Shown in pieces: positions 45,801 to 52,559 of a stretch of 61,862 nucleotides of DNA. Position 1 is the stretch's first letter. The number at the start of each line of letters is the position of its first letter. Below the pieces are notes generated by a model. It had not been told where the DNA came from and made no database searches. It worked only from the letters and a program-made list of their open reading frames with translations. This DNA is from an uncultured Bacteroidales bacterium. GTDB taxonomy: Bacteria; Bacteroidota; Bacteroidia; Bacteroidales; WCHB1-69. The translations under genes and the position numbers were made by a program. The stretch is taken from assembly GCA_946413585.1 (NCBI GenBank), contig CAMKLG010000012.1, positions 1 through 61,862 of the forward strand, read 5' to 3'.

Positions 45801-47102
45801 TTCTTCGAAAGTAGCTTCGATGGTTTTGAATTTATTGAAAACTTGAATAGAATTCTCTCCTTGGGTATAAGTCACAGAAGTAGAGCTGCTGGTGTTGAAA
45901 GAGCCGGCGCCAAGCTGGCCATTCGTCACCCTCACTAATTTAGACATATAGTTGTTGGGGTTAGCGAGCAATTGAGCAAGGGTCACCTCAACAGGATCCA
46001 CAGCAGGGCCGACAACACCTTCTGACGTATTTATTGAAGGAGTCAGCTCTACTAAGTTTTTATAAACAGAGCGCGTACCGACAATACCGCCAGGAATCAC
46101 ATCTCCATCGTTGTATTCATTGGTGATGACGTTTTGGTTATCATAAATGAGGAGGCCGCCAGTGGCATCCTTCACATACATATTCACACCATTGCGATAG
46201 ACGTAGGTCACATTGCCCGTGATTTGGTATAAGCCATTTTCAGCAGCATAGAAAGCAGCGATATTAGGTAATTGTACCGGGAAGGTAAGCGTAACCGTGG
46301 AAGTGGGACTTGTCGTTTCACCAACCATTGCGTATGCGGTGATGGTGGAAGTAGAGTTCACGGTGAGAGGAGCATTATAGAGAACGGGTTCACCGCCATT
46401 GATAGCGTAATAAATGTTCGCATCTGCAGCTGCTGTCAGAGTGACAGTTTGCGGGGTGTAATAAGTGCCAGTAGGAAGAGAGAATGTAGGAGCAGCAACA
46501 GCAACAGGAGCATCGCCACTTTCCATCTTGTAGAGATTGAGCAAATCCATGTTATAACTTGACAGTTTGTAACATGAAAAACGTTGCTGACCGTTCGAGG
46601 GGTTATATCTGAGATAACGGTCATTATTTTGAACATTCTGAATACTCCAACCGTTATCAAACACCGGTGTCCAATGACTCAAATCATTCGACTCAGCAAT
46701 AAGGCACGCATAATTTTTACTAGTAATTGTTGAACTAGCAGCATAAACTTGTGCGGCCTCGTTATATATCGTAATGGTACCTGCATTCACAGTAACTAAC
46801 CATACGATACTTGCATCCGGATTACTGATGCCATCGTTTACAATCGTCACATCAGTAGTTCTTTGAATGTAAGATGAGTTACCTGGTGCTCCTTGTTCAT
46901 TGAGCATGGCAGCTTCACCATTCACATCGGTTATTACATAATAACCGGTTGTCAGCTCAGCTTGCGAGTTGATCTTGGTAAATGTCCCAGTACCCTGATA
47001 TTGGGCAAAGACATTACCTACCGCCATCAGCGTAATCAGCATGAATGCGGCAAAGCGCTTGACCTGTCCGGTCAGCCTCTTTAAATTGTAAGCTTTTCTC
47101 AT
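36894..47102 (-). CDS. Giant T9SS-exported surface protein (3,402 residues)
   Basis: A signal peptide (FAAFMLITLMAVGNVFAQ) sends it to the periplasm. About residues 205-275 form a chitobiase C-terminal-like domain (FSLPTGTYYTPQTVTLTAAA). Fibronectin type III domains recur from about 625 (ITWNAPAGQNAWTLQYKA), 900, 990, 1080 and 1345, and further on, with jelly-roll 'choice-of-anchor' domains between them. A block with WYKNSWTQMVYPASNFNGPG at about 715-900 is repeated at about 1700-1885 (YKNSWTQMIYPASAFSSEGD). About nine InlB-type repeats (YTVTVNAGAHGNITPGMSNF, and ITPDAGYGIVDVTVDGQSVG) cover about 2500-3220. One more FN3 domain and a type A T9SS sorting domain (VRIFDVYGKLIYTGNV, end YKVTLMK) close it. 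It is a probable adhesin or matrix-binding protein. The gene has its own promoter and terminator. Confidence 0.9.
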   Translation of the reverse strand: MRKAYNLKRLTGQVKRFAAFMLITLMAVGNVFAQYQGTGTFTKINSQAELTTGYYVITDVNGEAAMLNEQGAPGNSSYIQRTTDVTIVNDGISNPDASIVWLVTVNAGTITIYNEAAQVYAASSTITSKNYACLIAESNDLSHWTPVFDNGWSIQNVQNNDRYLRYNPSNGQQRFSCYKLSSYNMDLLNLYKMESGDAPVAVAAPTFSLPTGTYYTPQTVTLTAAADANIYYAINGGEPVLYNAPLTVNSTSTITAYAMVGETTSPTSTVTLTFPVQLPNIAAFYAAENGLYQITGNVTYVYRNGVNMYVKDATGGLLIYDNQNVITNEYNDGDVIPGGIVGTRSVYKNLVELTPSINTSEGVVGPAVDPVEVTLAQLLANPNNYMSKLVRVTNGQLGAGSFNTSSSTSVTYTQGENSIQVFNKFKTIEATFEEGTNATVIGFFTVYNNNYQLLPRNANDIIPSCIMLPYACSFEGNSSDIWQLVNGSTNKWYIGQAQGFDNNKLYISSSNGVTNKYNVNTSAVSHAYAMVNLPASDVLLSFDYRVMGDANDYLMVSVMDEAPEAGVIPTGALSTTYGVNEFTNQTVLIPASNAGVKYLVFTWVNDNAGGVQAPAAIDNVTLEATCTQVTNLAAAVNDQTAVITWNAPAGQNAWTLQYKAVNADVWQTVEATEASVTLNNLATETDYVVRVKANCGDYSSAWAIAPFTVPCMNLTTSQEEITIGTGTATTYYAPFGTWYKNSWTQMVYPASNFNGPGYINSLSWEVNAAAAHSASSLKIYIGTTTHANNESTTDWLSMDDLTLVYESGATTIGGTAGWETYTLNTPYYYSAEENLVIVVSRTASNYTSLYYKATDNTNAVMYRWSDSDDSYAQHPGTSAASGRNGNLPNLKIDFTGYVCGDEHCAAPANVTVNNITTNSAVLNWEAGNATSWQVSYMPAADVQWTTVNVTDNTYALTGLDQNTAYTVRVMADCGTTGMSDVVALGFTTEASCQVPQNLTAEAVTHTVRVNWSPVVDVNNYEVEVMDDNNTVIFNQNIENASQTFITGLQEGALYAISVRALCGEENLSDWSTITFTMPTICPPVRNVTVTDIEQNSATVTWTGNNETNWIVEYGYKGFNLGEGIQVMVDGNSAILTGLDVFTEYDVYVKADCGLGYTSTWSPKKTFMTDCGILTITPATPFFENFDTRYTGSGAQALKDCWTTPVTYTANNGTFPAAYNYAEAAHSGSWSLEVKGDNGMFTLPEFSNDITTLQINFWANTTASNAAGAGTMEVGVLNDVDDPTSFVMVSEIELTAFGRNNTRQYGPYSFENVTPVAGQRIAIRYANTDVAPSWNFDDFTVELIPDCQTPSDVAASDLTPSTAKISWTENGNATAWNIEYGPAGFEQGEGTLVAASTNPFTVAGLDAATAYDFYVQASCGQGITSGWGEKATATTLCAPITVTAENPWIEGFESYTGSGAQPFICWETPVTYTASNGTFPTVYCDYSPAAHTGSNSAEFKGNTNVLVLPEFTNNIYELQVSFWASRTSTSYGTLEVGYLTDLEDMATFVAVGTTPGPGTRTSGGTFMGTYIMPYSAPANARIALRYTSTSTYYSWNLDDFTVSLAPTCRESSNMTVSNVTTTSANVSWTPGGLENTWTFQYMATSSDDWQTINPASSTVTLNNLAPSTDYLVRVRPTCADENMPWLNGQFTTQCANPIPGVMDVVIGEGTSAGNTAPANANYKNSWTQMIYPASAFSSEGDINSLSWYVNAVNAHNYSSLKIYLGTKSSTTHADNYDWLSMDELTLVYESENGSIGTQTGWETYNLSTPYHYNGVDNLVVVMSRAADNYKSVNYRYTSVTNAIMYRRSDSDAGCAQHPGSASGTRSSYLPNIKINISGFVCGDEHCAVPENVAVNNVTAESATITWNAGNATAWRVGYRVSGATEWNSVDVTENTYTLTGLAANTTYDVRVKTICSGDESIYETTSFTTPCGSIVDFPYEYGFEGSAMDPCWSGWTTSSPNWRQLGYYYTSSNAPYEGSKVADAGTSSSGSYYLITPVFDLSSLNEPYVKFAHIQRNWSGDQDEMQVLYRTSSSDSWHNLITYSDEIYNWQVDSIALPLTNNSTLQIAFLANLGYGYGVGLDAVTVYDANLSTCFTPTELAATAVNADGASTITWTAGGEETAWILTYAMEGEAPTSVDLTTPTYTLEGFNPGDSYEVSVVANCGDGEVSAPATITVSMPALVDLALTNVYTNPSNCDLSNVIAQITVKNVREGSTISAFTASYSVNGGDDVTEIVTLPVPLAYNETYVYKFVTNPVFTENANVITATVLVEGESNLSDNTMSSDITYLTVVKDIPYVETFSSPSAEQEWVAFDANSDGVNMAIVNGAITYGGSDESAANDFMISPCLDELNFSSKMYILSYDYKAVSNYYDEKFSVYLNDSEIFEGDEIHIVDQTFNNTEYVHAAKRVNYLHVDEETILTKQHLYFKAESGVGTSGFSIDNVALKEASTIVVFTQGNGTVDVNSNDKVSMLIYDNMVSYLLPKGEEATIVMTAEEGYHVAAIYRSNGNGEYELVRGENPNNAALDFYTFVTDRTAAAYRVVFAPNNYTVNATVNNLYYTDYNNNAPGAIYTPAHENVAHGDAHTGVLTLQPYYHIENVFVNGADLTSELVSLGDGQFSFTIDPVMENKDIWVVTHLDSAHVTYTVNAGQGTINNTFVVDADATYPAVYTVTIPGYTNLLSTITPAPGYHVDSILIDGVDHGSIEVYSFEHLLGDHTVEVTFAPNHYVITTNGVGNGTVSDGVEFDYDPDYTYTFTATPEEGHVIASLTRNNIPVNIADPTVPFTDMLTNIVDNYHYEVVFAPQTFSVTATAGANGTISPAGVSNYFYHQDAHIVITADLGYYISSITYNGTTIDYEQSAMLTTFTIPLLNIEADHVISATFAPLTYTVTVNAGAHGNITPGMSNFAWGATPTFTITPDAGYGIVDVTVDGQSVGAVTSYTFTALSADHTIAATFAAYQFTIAATAGNGGTISPAGNTSVAFNGTQNYTITANAGHHVSDVFVDGVSVGAVNSYSFTNVTADHAIYAAFDLNEYTVTVNAPTHGTITPGSMTVQYGATPSFVITPDFGYNVTAITVNGTNVINNATNVNGVYTYTFPAIAANQTITATMTAQTYTINATAGTNGTITPNGNTTVNHGASQTYTIVPANGYVVDEVTVDGMTMGAVYSYVFSNVMANHTINATFKLAECETPSFLYTTHIDSTSAMLHWSHPTATTFDLQYKTPTSNFTSIGNVSGNSYQLTDLNPNTTYMWQVRAHCTSNNLSDWSGMISFKTENTTINNVGIDDLVKNNIKVYGEHQNVHILNEEGLNIEQVRIFDVYGKLIYTGNVTSNHEVIGLNVATGTYIVNVATDNGVANYKVTLMK

Positions 47103-47194
47103 AGTTTGTAAAATTTTATGAATAATGATTAATTTAGTTTATATTCAATTTTATTATTATTTTAGCACATTACAACTTATAACATACCAAGCCG

Positions 47195-47202
47195 CAAAGA
47201 TA
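47195..47202 (-). promoter_or_regulatory. -7 box, giant surface protein
   Basis: The minus strand reads TATCTTTG followed by CGGC, 92 bases before the ATG at 47102. The AT-rich leader of about 85 bases is longer than for most genes here. Confidence 0.6.
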
Positions 47203-47236
47203 CTTTTTTTTTATTATGATATGACAAAAAAAAATT

Positions 47237-47244
47237 TATTTTTG
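47237..47244 (+). promoter_or_regulatory. -7 box, glycosyltransferase
   Basis: TATTTTTG followed by CCGTTC, 32 bases before the ATG at 47277. It stands back to back with the promoter of the giant surface protein. Confidence 0.65.
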
Positions 47245-47276
47245 CCGTTCAATAAAAAGTTAGAAATATTGACGCT

Positions 47277-48287
47277 ATGGTGAAGCTTTCTGTCGTGATT
47301 CTGAATTGGAACGGAAAATCTTTTTTGGAACGTTTTCTGCCACGTTTGTTGGAAACGTTGCCAGATTATGCCGAAGCGGTGGTGTGTGACAACGCCTCCA
47401 CGGACGATTCCGTGACTTTTATGAAGGAGCATTTCCCGCAGGTGCGACTATTGCTTAACGACCGGAACGAAGGCTTCGCAAGAGGCTATAACCTTGCCTT
47501 GCAACGCGTTGAGGCGAAATACTACTGTCTGCTCAACTCCGACATCGAAGTTGCCGACGGCTGGATTGAACCCGTTATCGAGCAGATGGATGCCAACGAG
47601 AAGATTGCTGCCGTGCAACCCAAACTCATCTCTTTTTACCACCGCGACGAGTTCGAATATGCCGGCGCAAGCGGCGGCTACATCGACAAATACGGCTATC
47701 CTTTCTGCCGCGGGCGCGTGTTCAGCAACGTGGAGAAAGACCACGGGCAGTATGACACTGTAAAGGACGTTTTCTGGGCTACCGGCGCGGCCATGTTCGT
47801 GCGCAGCGATGTTTATCATACCATGGGCGGTCTCGACGACGACTTTTTCGCCCACATGGAGGAAATCGACTTCTGCTGGCGCATCAAAAACATCGGTTAC
47901 AAGATCAAAGTGAATCCTGCTTCTGTGGTTTATCACATTGGCGGCGGCACTTTGCCGAAAAACAACCCCAAGAAGACCTTCCTCAATTTCCGCAACAGTC
48001 TCTACCTGCTCATCAAGAACCTTCCAGAGGAACGACTCGTAAAAACATTGATAATCAGGTTTTTCCTCGACCAAGTGGCGGCTTTCTCCTTTCTTGCGCA
48101 AGGACATTTCAAGGATTTCACCGCTGTTTATAAGGCCATCTTCACCGTCATGCGCACTTACAAACAGTTCCAAGCCAAGCGCAGCACACTGCCGAAACTG
48201 GCCTTCCAGGACTGTTACCCCGAGTCGGTGGTGAAACTGCATTATCTGAAACGCAAAAAAATATTTGACGGAGAGAATTTCACATAA
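47277..48287 (+). CDS. Glycosyltransferase family 2
   Basis: This 336-residue enzyme transfers a sugar from a nucleotide donor, probably onto a polysaccharide or lipid-linked glycan. The GT-A fold is clear: KLSVVILNWNGKSFLERFLP, then VCDNASTDDSV, the donor-site motif LLNSDIEVADGW and the acceptor-side HMEEIDFCWRIKNIGYK. It resembles rhamnosyltransferase-like GT2 enzymes (NEGFARGYNLAL). The last ~80 residues are helical and may touch the membrane. A GT-poor neighbourhood (no other sugar genes beside it) gives no hint of the glycan. It is followed after 14 bases by a membrane reductase-like gene and probably shares its transcript. Confidence 0.92.
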   Translation: MVKLSVVILNWNGKSFLERFLPRLLETLPDYAEAVVCDNASTDDSVTFMKEHFPQVRLLLNDRNEGFARGYNLALQRVEAKYYCLLNSDIEVADGWIEPVIEQMDANEKIAAVQPKLISFYHRDEFEYAGASGGYIDKYGYPFCRGRVFSNVEKDHGQYDTVKDVFWATGAAMFVRSDVYHTMGGLDDDFFAHMEEIDFCWRIKNIGYKIKVNPASVVYHIGGGTLPKNNPKKTFLNFRNSLYLLIKNLPEERLVKTLIIRFFLDQVAAFSFLAQGHFKDFTAVYKAIFTVMRTYKQFQAKRSTLPKLAFQDCYPESVVKLHYLKRKKIFDGENFT

Positions 48288-48301
48288 AAAATGGATTAAT
48301 C

Positions 48302-49090
48302 ATGGAGTGTTTTGCCCTTTTTTATCACTATTTGCTGCCCGTGATGGCCATTTTAGGTGCTTTGGTCTTCATCGGGCTTCAGTTTATCACGCCCGCCTAC
48401 GGCATGACCTTCAACAACCGTTGGGGCTTCTCCGTGCGTAGCAATCTGGGCTGGTTTATCATGGAGTGTCCAGTATTTTTCACGATGCTGATCCTCTATT
48501 TCATATCGTTGGCAATGGGCATAAAACCTTTTAACATAGTCACTTTCGTGATGTTCACCTTCTTTGAGTTCCATTACTTCCAGCGGTCGTTCATATTCCC
48601 GCTGCTGATGAAGGGACAAAGCAAAATGCCCATTTCGGTTATTCTCCTGGGAATGACCTTCAACACGTTCAACGCCATCATGCAGGGCGGCTGGCTCTTT
48701 TTCTTCTCACCCGCCGATGCCTACCCGATTTCCTGGTTTTGGTCGCCGCAATTCATTTTCGGCACGGCACTCTTCCTTTTCGGAATGGTGGTCAACTTGC
48801 ACTCCGACCGTGTGATCCGCGACCTGCGCTCCGACGTGATGGACAACAACTACTACATCCCCCACGGCTGGATGTTCCGCAAAATCAGCTCCGCCAACTA
48901 CTTCGGAGAGATTCTCGAATGGGCGGGATTCGCCATCCTCACCTGGTCGGTGTCCGGCGCGGTATTCCTCCTCTGGAGCTTCGCCAACATTGTGCCACGC
49001 TCTAAAGCCGTTTACGCCCGCTACACGCAATTCTTCGGCGAGGAATTCACCTCGTTGAAACGGTATAAAATCTTTCCGTATATTTATTGA
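48302..49090 (+). CDS. 3-oxo-5-alpha-steroid 4-dehydrogenase-like membrane protein
   Basis: This 262-residue protein has six or seven membrane helices and resembles the steroid 5-alpha-reductase C-terminal family: FEFHYFQRSFIFPLLMKGQS, then GMVVNLHSDRVIRDLR, YIPHGWMFRKISSANYFGEI and EWAGFAILTW. These are the NADPH-binding and active-site features of the family. Gut Bacteroidota homologues have been connected with making 5-alpha (allo) bile acids and steroids; that is family knowledge, not proof here. The partner genes of such clusters (5-beta-reductase, hydroxysteroid dehydrogenase) are absent. Its own cell lipids may be the substrate instead. Confidence 0.83.
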   Translation: MECFALFYHYLLPVMAILGALVFIGLQFITPAYGMTFNNRWGFSVRSNLGWFIMECPVFFTMLILYFISLAMGIKPFNIVTFVMFTFFEFHYFQRSFIFPLLMKGQSKMPISVILLGMTFNTFNAIMQGGWLFFFSPADAYPISWFWSPQFIFGTALFLFGMVVNLHSDRVIRDLRSDVMDNNYYIPHGWMFRKISSANYFGEILEWAGFAILTWSVSGAVFLLWSFANIVPRSKAVYARYTQFFGEEFTSLKRYKIFPYIY

Positions 49091-49156
49091 CGCGTGATTT
49101 GTGACGCGTGGCGGGTGAACATGAGACCGTGTCAAACAATGCGCACGGGTACAGGT

Positions 49157-49172
49157 ACAGGGGTTGATACCC
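49157..49172. repeat. Small palindrome after the reductase-like gene
   Basis: AGGGGT-TGAT-ACCCCT pairs perfectly. It is preceded by an ACAGGTACAGG repeat and followed by TCGCTCCTAGCGGGACTAGC, another near-palindrome. The gap lies between converging genes. Confidence 0.6.
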
Positions 49173-49218
49173 CTACTTATTGTATGTCGCTCCTAGCGGG
49201 ACTAGCAAGGAAGTATCA

Positions 49219-50655
49219 TTAAGAAATAACCGTGTGTCGTAATATCACGACCACCTGTGGGTATTTTGCACGGAGGTGGGCGGCGGTTTGTTCGGCGAAA
49301 TAGACGGAGCGGTGCTGACCGCCGGTGCAGCCGAAGTTGACCATCAAGTTATTGAAACAACGTTCCAGGTAATTGTCAACCGACATATCTACAATCGCAA
49401 ACACATGATTTTCAAAGGTTTCCACCTCTTTGTATTGGCGTAAATATTGCTTCACACATTCATCTTTGCCCGTAAACGTAGCGTATTGCTTTTCGCGACC
49501 TGGATTTGGCAAAGCACGGCAATCGAAGACGAAGCCACCACCGTTGCCCGATTTGTCTTCGGGAATTCCCTTCTTAAAGGAGAAACTTTGTACTGTAACC
49601 GTCAGATTATCAGAGTTATGTGAAACGGGTTCCACATAACTGTCCACCACCGTTTGCAACACATTTCTCAATTCAGGTAGATTGTTGGGCAGTGCATTTT
49701 GTTGTAACAAATAGCGCATATTGCGGATGGCGTAGGGCACGCTCTGCAGGAAGTGCACCTTACGTTCAAAATAGCCGCGATAACCGTACGCGCCCATCGC
49801 CTGCATGATGCGGATGAGCGAAAAAGCGTTGAAATAGGCTTTGAACTGCGCCCTATCTACGGAAATCAATTTCGAAAGATGATCCATATAGGTCTCCAAC
49901 AGCTCCTCCCGTACCTCAGACGAAAGGTCGGCCTTGGCATCATAAAGCAGAGAAGCAATGTCGTATTGCAACGCTCCTTTTCTACCACCTTGATAATCAA
50001 TAAAATAAACATCACCATTCGACAACATGATGTTTCTGGACTGGAAATCACGATAGAGGAAGAAGTCGTCATCAGCGGAGAGCAGGTAGTCCATAAACGC
50101 CTGATAATCATCCTCTAAGAATTGCTCATTGAACGGAATGTTGACCATCTTCAGGTAGTAATACTTGAAGTAGTTGAGGTCCCACTGCATCGACTGGCGG
50201 TCGAAGGCGGCGCGGGGGTATGCCACGGAAAGGTTCAGACCTTTGTGCGCCGAAAGCTGGAACTTTGGCAGTGCAGCAACCACCTTCCGATAATCCTCCA
50301 TAATCTCTTGGAAATCACCATTTTGCTTACGGATTTCGCAAAGTTTGTCGTAGAGTGTTTGCGTGCCAAGGTCGTTCAGCAAATAGTGCTTTTGATCCTC
50401 ATGGATGGTCAACAATGCGGGAACGTTCAACCCCTGCTCCGCAAAGAAACGCGTATATTCAAAAAAAGCCTTGTTTTCGGCAATATCTTCATTATAAACG
50501 CCTATCAAAGTGCTGTTATCTTCGAAAGTGAAGCGATAATACCGTCTGTGCGACCCCGACTGCGCCAACGGCAAACAAGATGCAACTTCCTTTGTGGTAA
50601 AATCCGCCACCATTGCGGTAAGAACGGAGATAGAGGTTTCGTTTAATTCTTCCAT
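49219..50655 (-). CDS. AmgK-like sugar kinase fused to a RapZ C-terminal domain
   Basis: The first ~330 residues form an aminoglycoside-phosphotransferase-like kinase (SHRRYYRFTFEDNSTLIGVY, catalytic FLYRDFQSRNIML and metal-binding VYFIDYQGGRKG). AmgK enzymes phosphorylate N-acetylmuramic acid and N-acetylglucosamine during wall recycling. The usual catalytic histidine is tyrosine here (YRDF instead of HRD-like), as in related AmgK proteins with a changed first position. From about 350 the RapZ C-terminal domain follows (FSFKKGIPEDKSGNGGGFVF, then FGCTGGQHRSVYFAEQ), which in E. coli senses glucosamine-6-phosphate. The fusion suggests a kinase controlled by amino-sugar level. I chose the ATG at 50655 (MEELNETSIS). 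Confidence 0.88.
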   Translation of the reverse strand: MEELNETSISVLTAMVADFTTKEVASCLPLAQSGSHRRYYRFTFEDNSTLIGVYNEDIAENKAFFEYTRFFAEQGLNVPALLTIHEDQKHYLLNDLGTQTLYDKLCEIRKQNGDFQEIMEDYRKVVAALPKFQLSAHKGLNLSVAYPRAAFDRQSMQWDLNYFKYYYLKMVNIPFNEQFLEDDYQAFMDYLLSADDDFFLYRDFQSRNIMLSNGDVYFIDYQGGRKGALQYDIASLLYDAKADLSSEVREELLETYMDHLSKLISVDRAQFKAYFNAFSLIRIMQAMGAYGYRGYFERKVHFLQSVPYAIRNMRYLLQQNALPNNLPELRNVLQTVVDSYVEPVSHNSDNLTVTVQSFSFKKGIPEDKSGNGGGFVFDCRALPNPGREKQYATFTGKDECVKQYLRQYKEVETFENHVFAIVDMSVDNYLERCFNNLMVNFGCTGGQHRSVYFAEQTAAHLRAKYPQVVVILRHTVIS

Positions 50656-50696
50656 TGTATTTTGGTTGATAATCACAACGATTTTTAACGATGCGG

Positions 50697-50704
50697 CAAA
50701 AATA
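50697..50704 (-). promoter_or_regulatory. -7 box, AmgK-RapZ fusion
   Basis: The minus strand reads TATTTTTG followed by CCGC, 41 bases before the ATG at 50655. Confidence 0.65.
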
Positions 50705-50737
50705 CGATTTTTTAACGAGCATTTCACACAAAATTCG

Positions 50738-50745
50738 TATCTTTG
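50738..50745 (+). promoter_or_regulatory. -7 box, CtpA-like protease operon
   Basis: TATCTTTG followed by CCGCC, 40 bases before the ATG at 50786. It probably drives the four genes to rodA. Confidence 0.7.
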
Positions 50746-50785
50746 CCGCCTTTATAAGTTTACATTGGATAAATATTGTAAGTCA

Positions 50786-52552
50786 ATGAGTAATAGAATC
50801 TTAATCGTGATTTTTGGTTTGCTGCTTTCTGGAATGACCATCTATGCGCAAACGTCTCCGAACAAACATTATCAGCAAGATAAAACCAAGATGGATCAGC
50901 TGCTGAATGCTATCAACTCCATGTATGTCGATTCGGTTGATTTTGATCCGCTGGTGGACAAGGCTATTGACGAGATGCTCAAGGAGTTAGACCCGCACAC
51001 CGCTTACATTCCCTCCAAGGACGTGGCCGCGATGACTGAACCGCTGCAAGGTTCTTTCGACGGCATCGGCGTGACCTTCCAAATCATCAAGGATACCATC
51101 AACGTGATGGAGGTTATCATCGACGGTCCTTCCGAGAAGGTCGGTTTGATGGTTGGCGATAAGATTGTCAAGGTGGACGACACCGTGGCGGTCGGCAAGG
51201 TGATCTCCAACGATTGGGTGCGCAAGCATCTGCGTGGCAAGAAGGGCACCAAGGTGAAAGTCACGGTGGTGCGCGGTCGCAAGAAAGAGCCCATCGACTT
51301 CGTCATCACCCGTGGTGCCATCCCCATGTACAGCATCAACGTCAGCTTCATGGCGGATTCCACCACCGGCTACATTAAGCTGGAGCGATTCGCTGCCACC
51401 TCCACCACGGAATTGAAGAAGGCGATTCGCAATCTTAAGGAGCAAGGCATGCAAAACCTCATCCTTGACTTGCGCGGCAACGGCGGCGGCTATCTCAACG
51501 TTGCGTTCGAGATTTGCGACCAGTTCATCTCCGGCAAGCGCATGATTGTCTATACCGACAACTTCCGCAAAACCGGCGAGAAATATTTCTCCTCCGAAGA
51601 GGGACTCTTTGAGGAAGGCAAATTGATTGTATTGGTGGATGAAAACTCCGCTTCTGCCTCTGAGATCACCTCGGGCTGCATCCAAGACTGGGACCGCGGA
51701 CTGGTTATCGGTCGCAGAACATTCGGTAAAGGATTGGTACAAAAACCGTTACGTCTTATTGACCAATCCGAGGTTCGTTTGACGATTTCCCACTATTACA
51801 CGCCCACAGGCCGATGCATCCAGAAACCTTACGAAGATGGTTTGGACGCTTACTTCAAAGATCTGCAAACCCGTGCCAAGAACGGCGAATATTATACCGC
51901 AGAAAACATCAAATTCCCTGATTCTCTGAAATATAAGACTCCTAAAGGCCGCGTGGTCTATGGTGGTGGCGGCATCATGCCCGACATCTTCATTCCGCTG
52001 GACACTACCAAATACTCCACCCTCTTCAACGAAATCGTCAGAAAGGGCGTATTCGGCAACTTCACCATGGATTATCTCGAAGGAAATCGCGAATCTTTGC
52101 TGAAAAAATATCCGAAATTCGAAGATTTTCAAAAAAAATACCAAATTTCTAACGAATTTTACAAAGAATTCATGGAATTTGCCAAAGAAGAAGGCGTGAG
52201 CGACAAAGCGTCTTTCGTTTTCAGCGATTATGCCAACTCCTTCATCAAAGAAAACAAAGAGAAACTGGATTCGCTGTATAAGAATGCGGAAGACTTTGAC
52301 CATCAGACTTTTGACACGATGTTCGCAAACTATCTCAACAAAACCTACGCTGAGATGCAGCACTTGCGCAATGAGGAACACGCCGCTGAATTCATCAAGG
52401 AATACCTCCGTTTTGAAATTGCCCGCGGTCTGTATGGCTACGGTGAGGCTTACCGCGTCTTCCTCGAAAGCGACGACACCTACCAACAGGCTGTCGAAAT
52501 CATGCATAACAAAAAGATTTTCAAGAAATACAAAGTGAATTCCGGAAAATAA
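50786..52552 (+). CDS. CtpA-like C-terminal processing protease, S41 family
   Basis: This 588-residue periplasmic protease has a signal peptide (ILIVIFGLLLSGMTIYAQ), an S41 N-terminal helical region (LNAINSMYVDSVDFDPLVDK), a PDZ domain (GIGVTFQIIKDTIN, GPSEKVGLMVGD) and the catalytic Ser in DENSASASEITSG with Lys in RTFGKGLVQ. A C-terminal helical extension of about 130 residues (FQKKYQISNEFYKEFMEFAK) is longer than in the paralogue at 3265. I chose the ATG at 50786, since the longer frame reads through a divergent promoter. It heads an operon with polyprenyl synthase, PBP2 and RodA, so it may trim a wall-synthesis protein. Confidence 0.93.
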   Translation: MSNRILIVIFGLLLSGMTIYAQTSPNKHYQQDKTKMDQLLNAINSMYVDSVDFDPLVDKAIDEMLKELDPHTAYIPSKDVAAMTEPLQGSFDGIGVTFQIIKDTINVMEVIIDGPSEKVGLMVGDKIVKVDDTVAVGKVISNDWVRKHLRGKKGTKVKVTVVRGRKKEPIDFVITRGAIPMYSINVSFMADSTTGYIKLERFAATSTTELKKAIRNLKEQGMQNLILDLRGNGGGYLNVAFEICDQFISGKRMIVYTDNFRKTGEKYFSSEEGLFEEGKLIVLVDENSASASEITSGCIQDWDRGLVIGRRTFGKGLVQKPLRLIDQSEVRLTISHYYTPTGRCIQKPYEDGLDAYFKDLQTRAKNGEYYTAENIKFPDSLKYKTPKGRVVYGGGGIMPDIFIPLDTTKYSTLFNEIVRKGVFGNFTMDYLEGNRESLLKKYPKFEDFQKKYQISNEFYKEFMEFAKEEGVSDKASFVFSDYANSFIKENKEKLDSLYKNAEDFDHQTFDTMFANYLNKTYAEMQHLRNEEHAAEFIKEYLRFEIARGLYGYGEAYRVFLESDDTYQQAVEIMHNKKIFKKYKVNSGK

Positions 52553-52559
52553 CGAGAAC

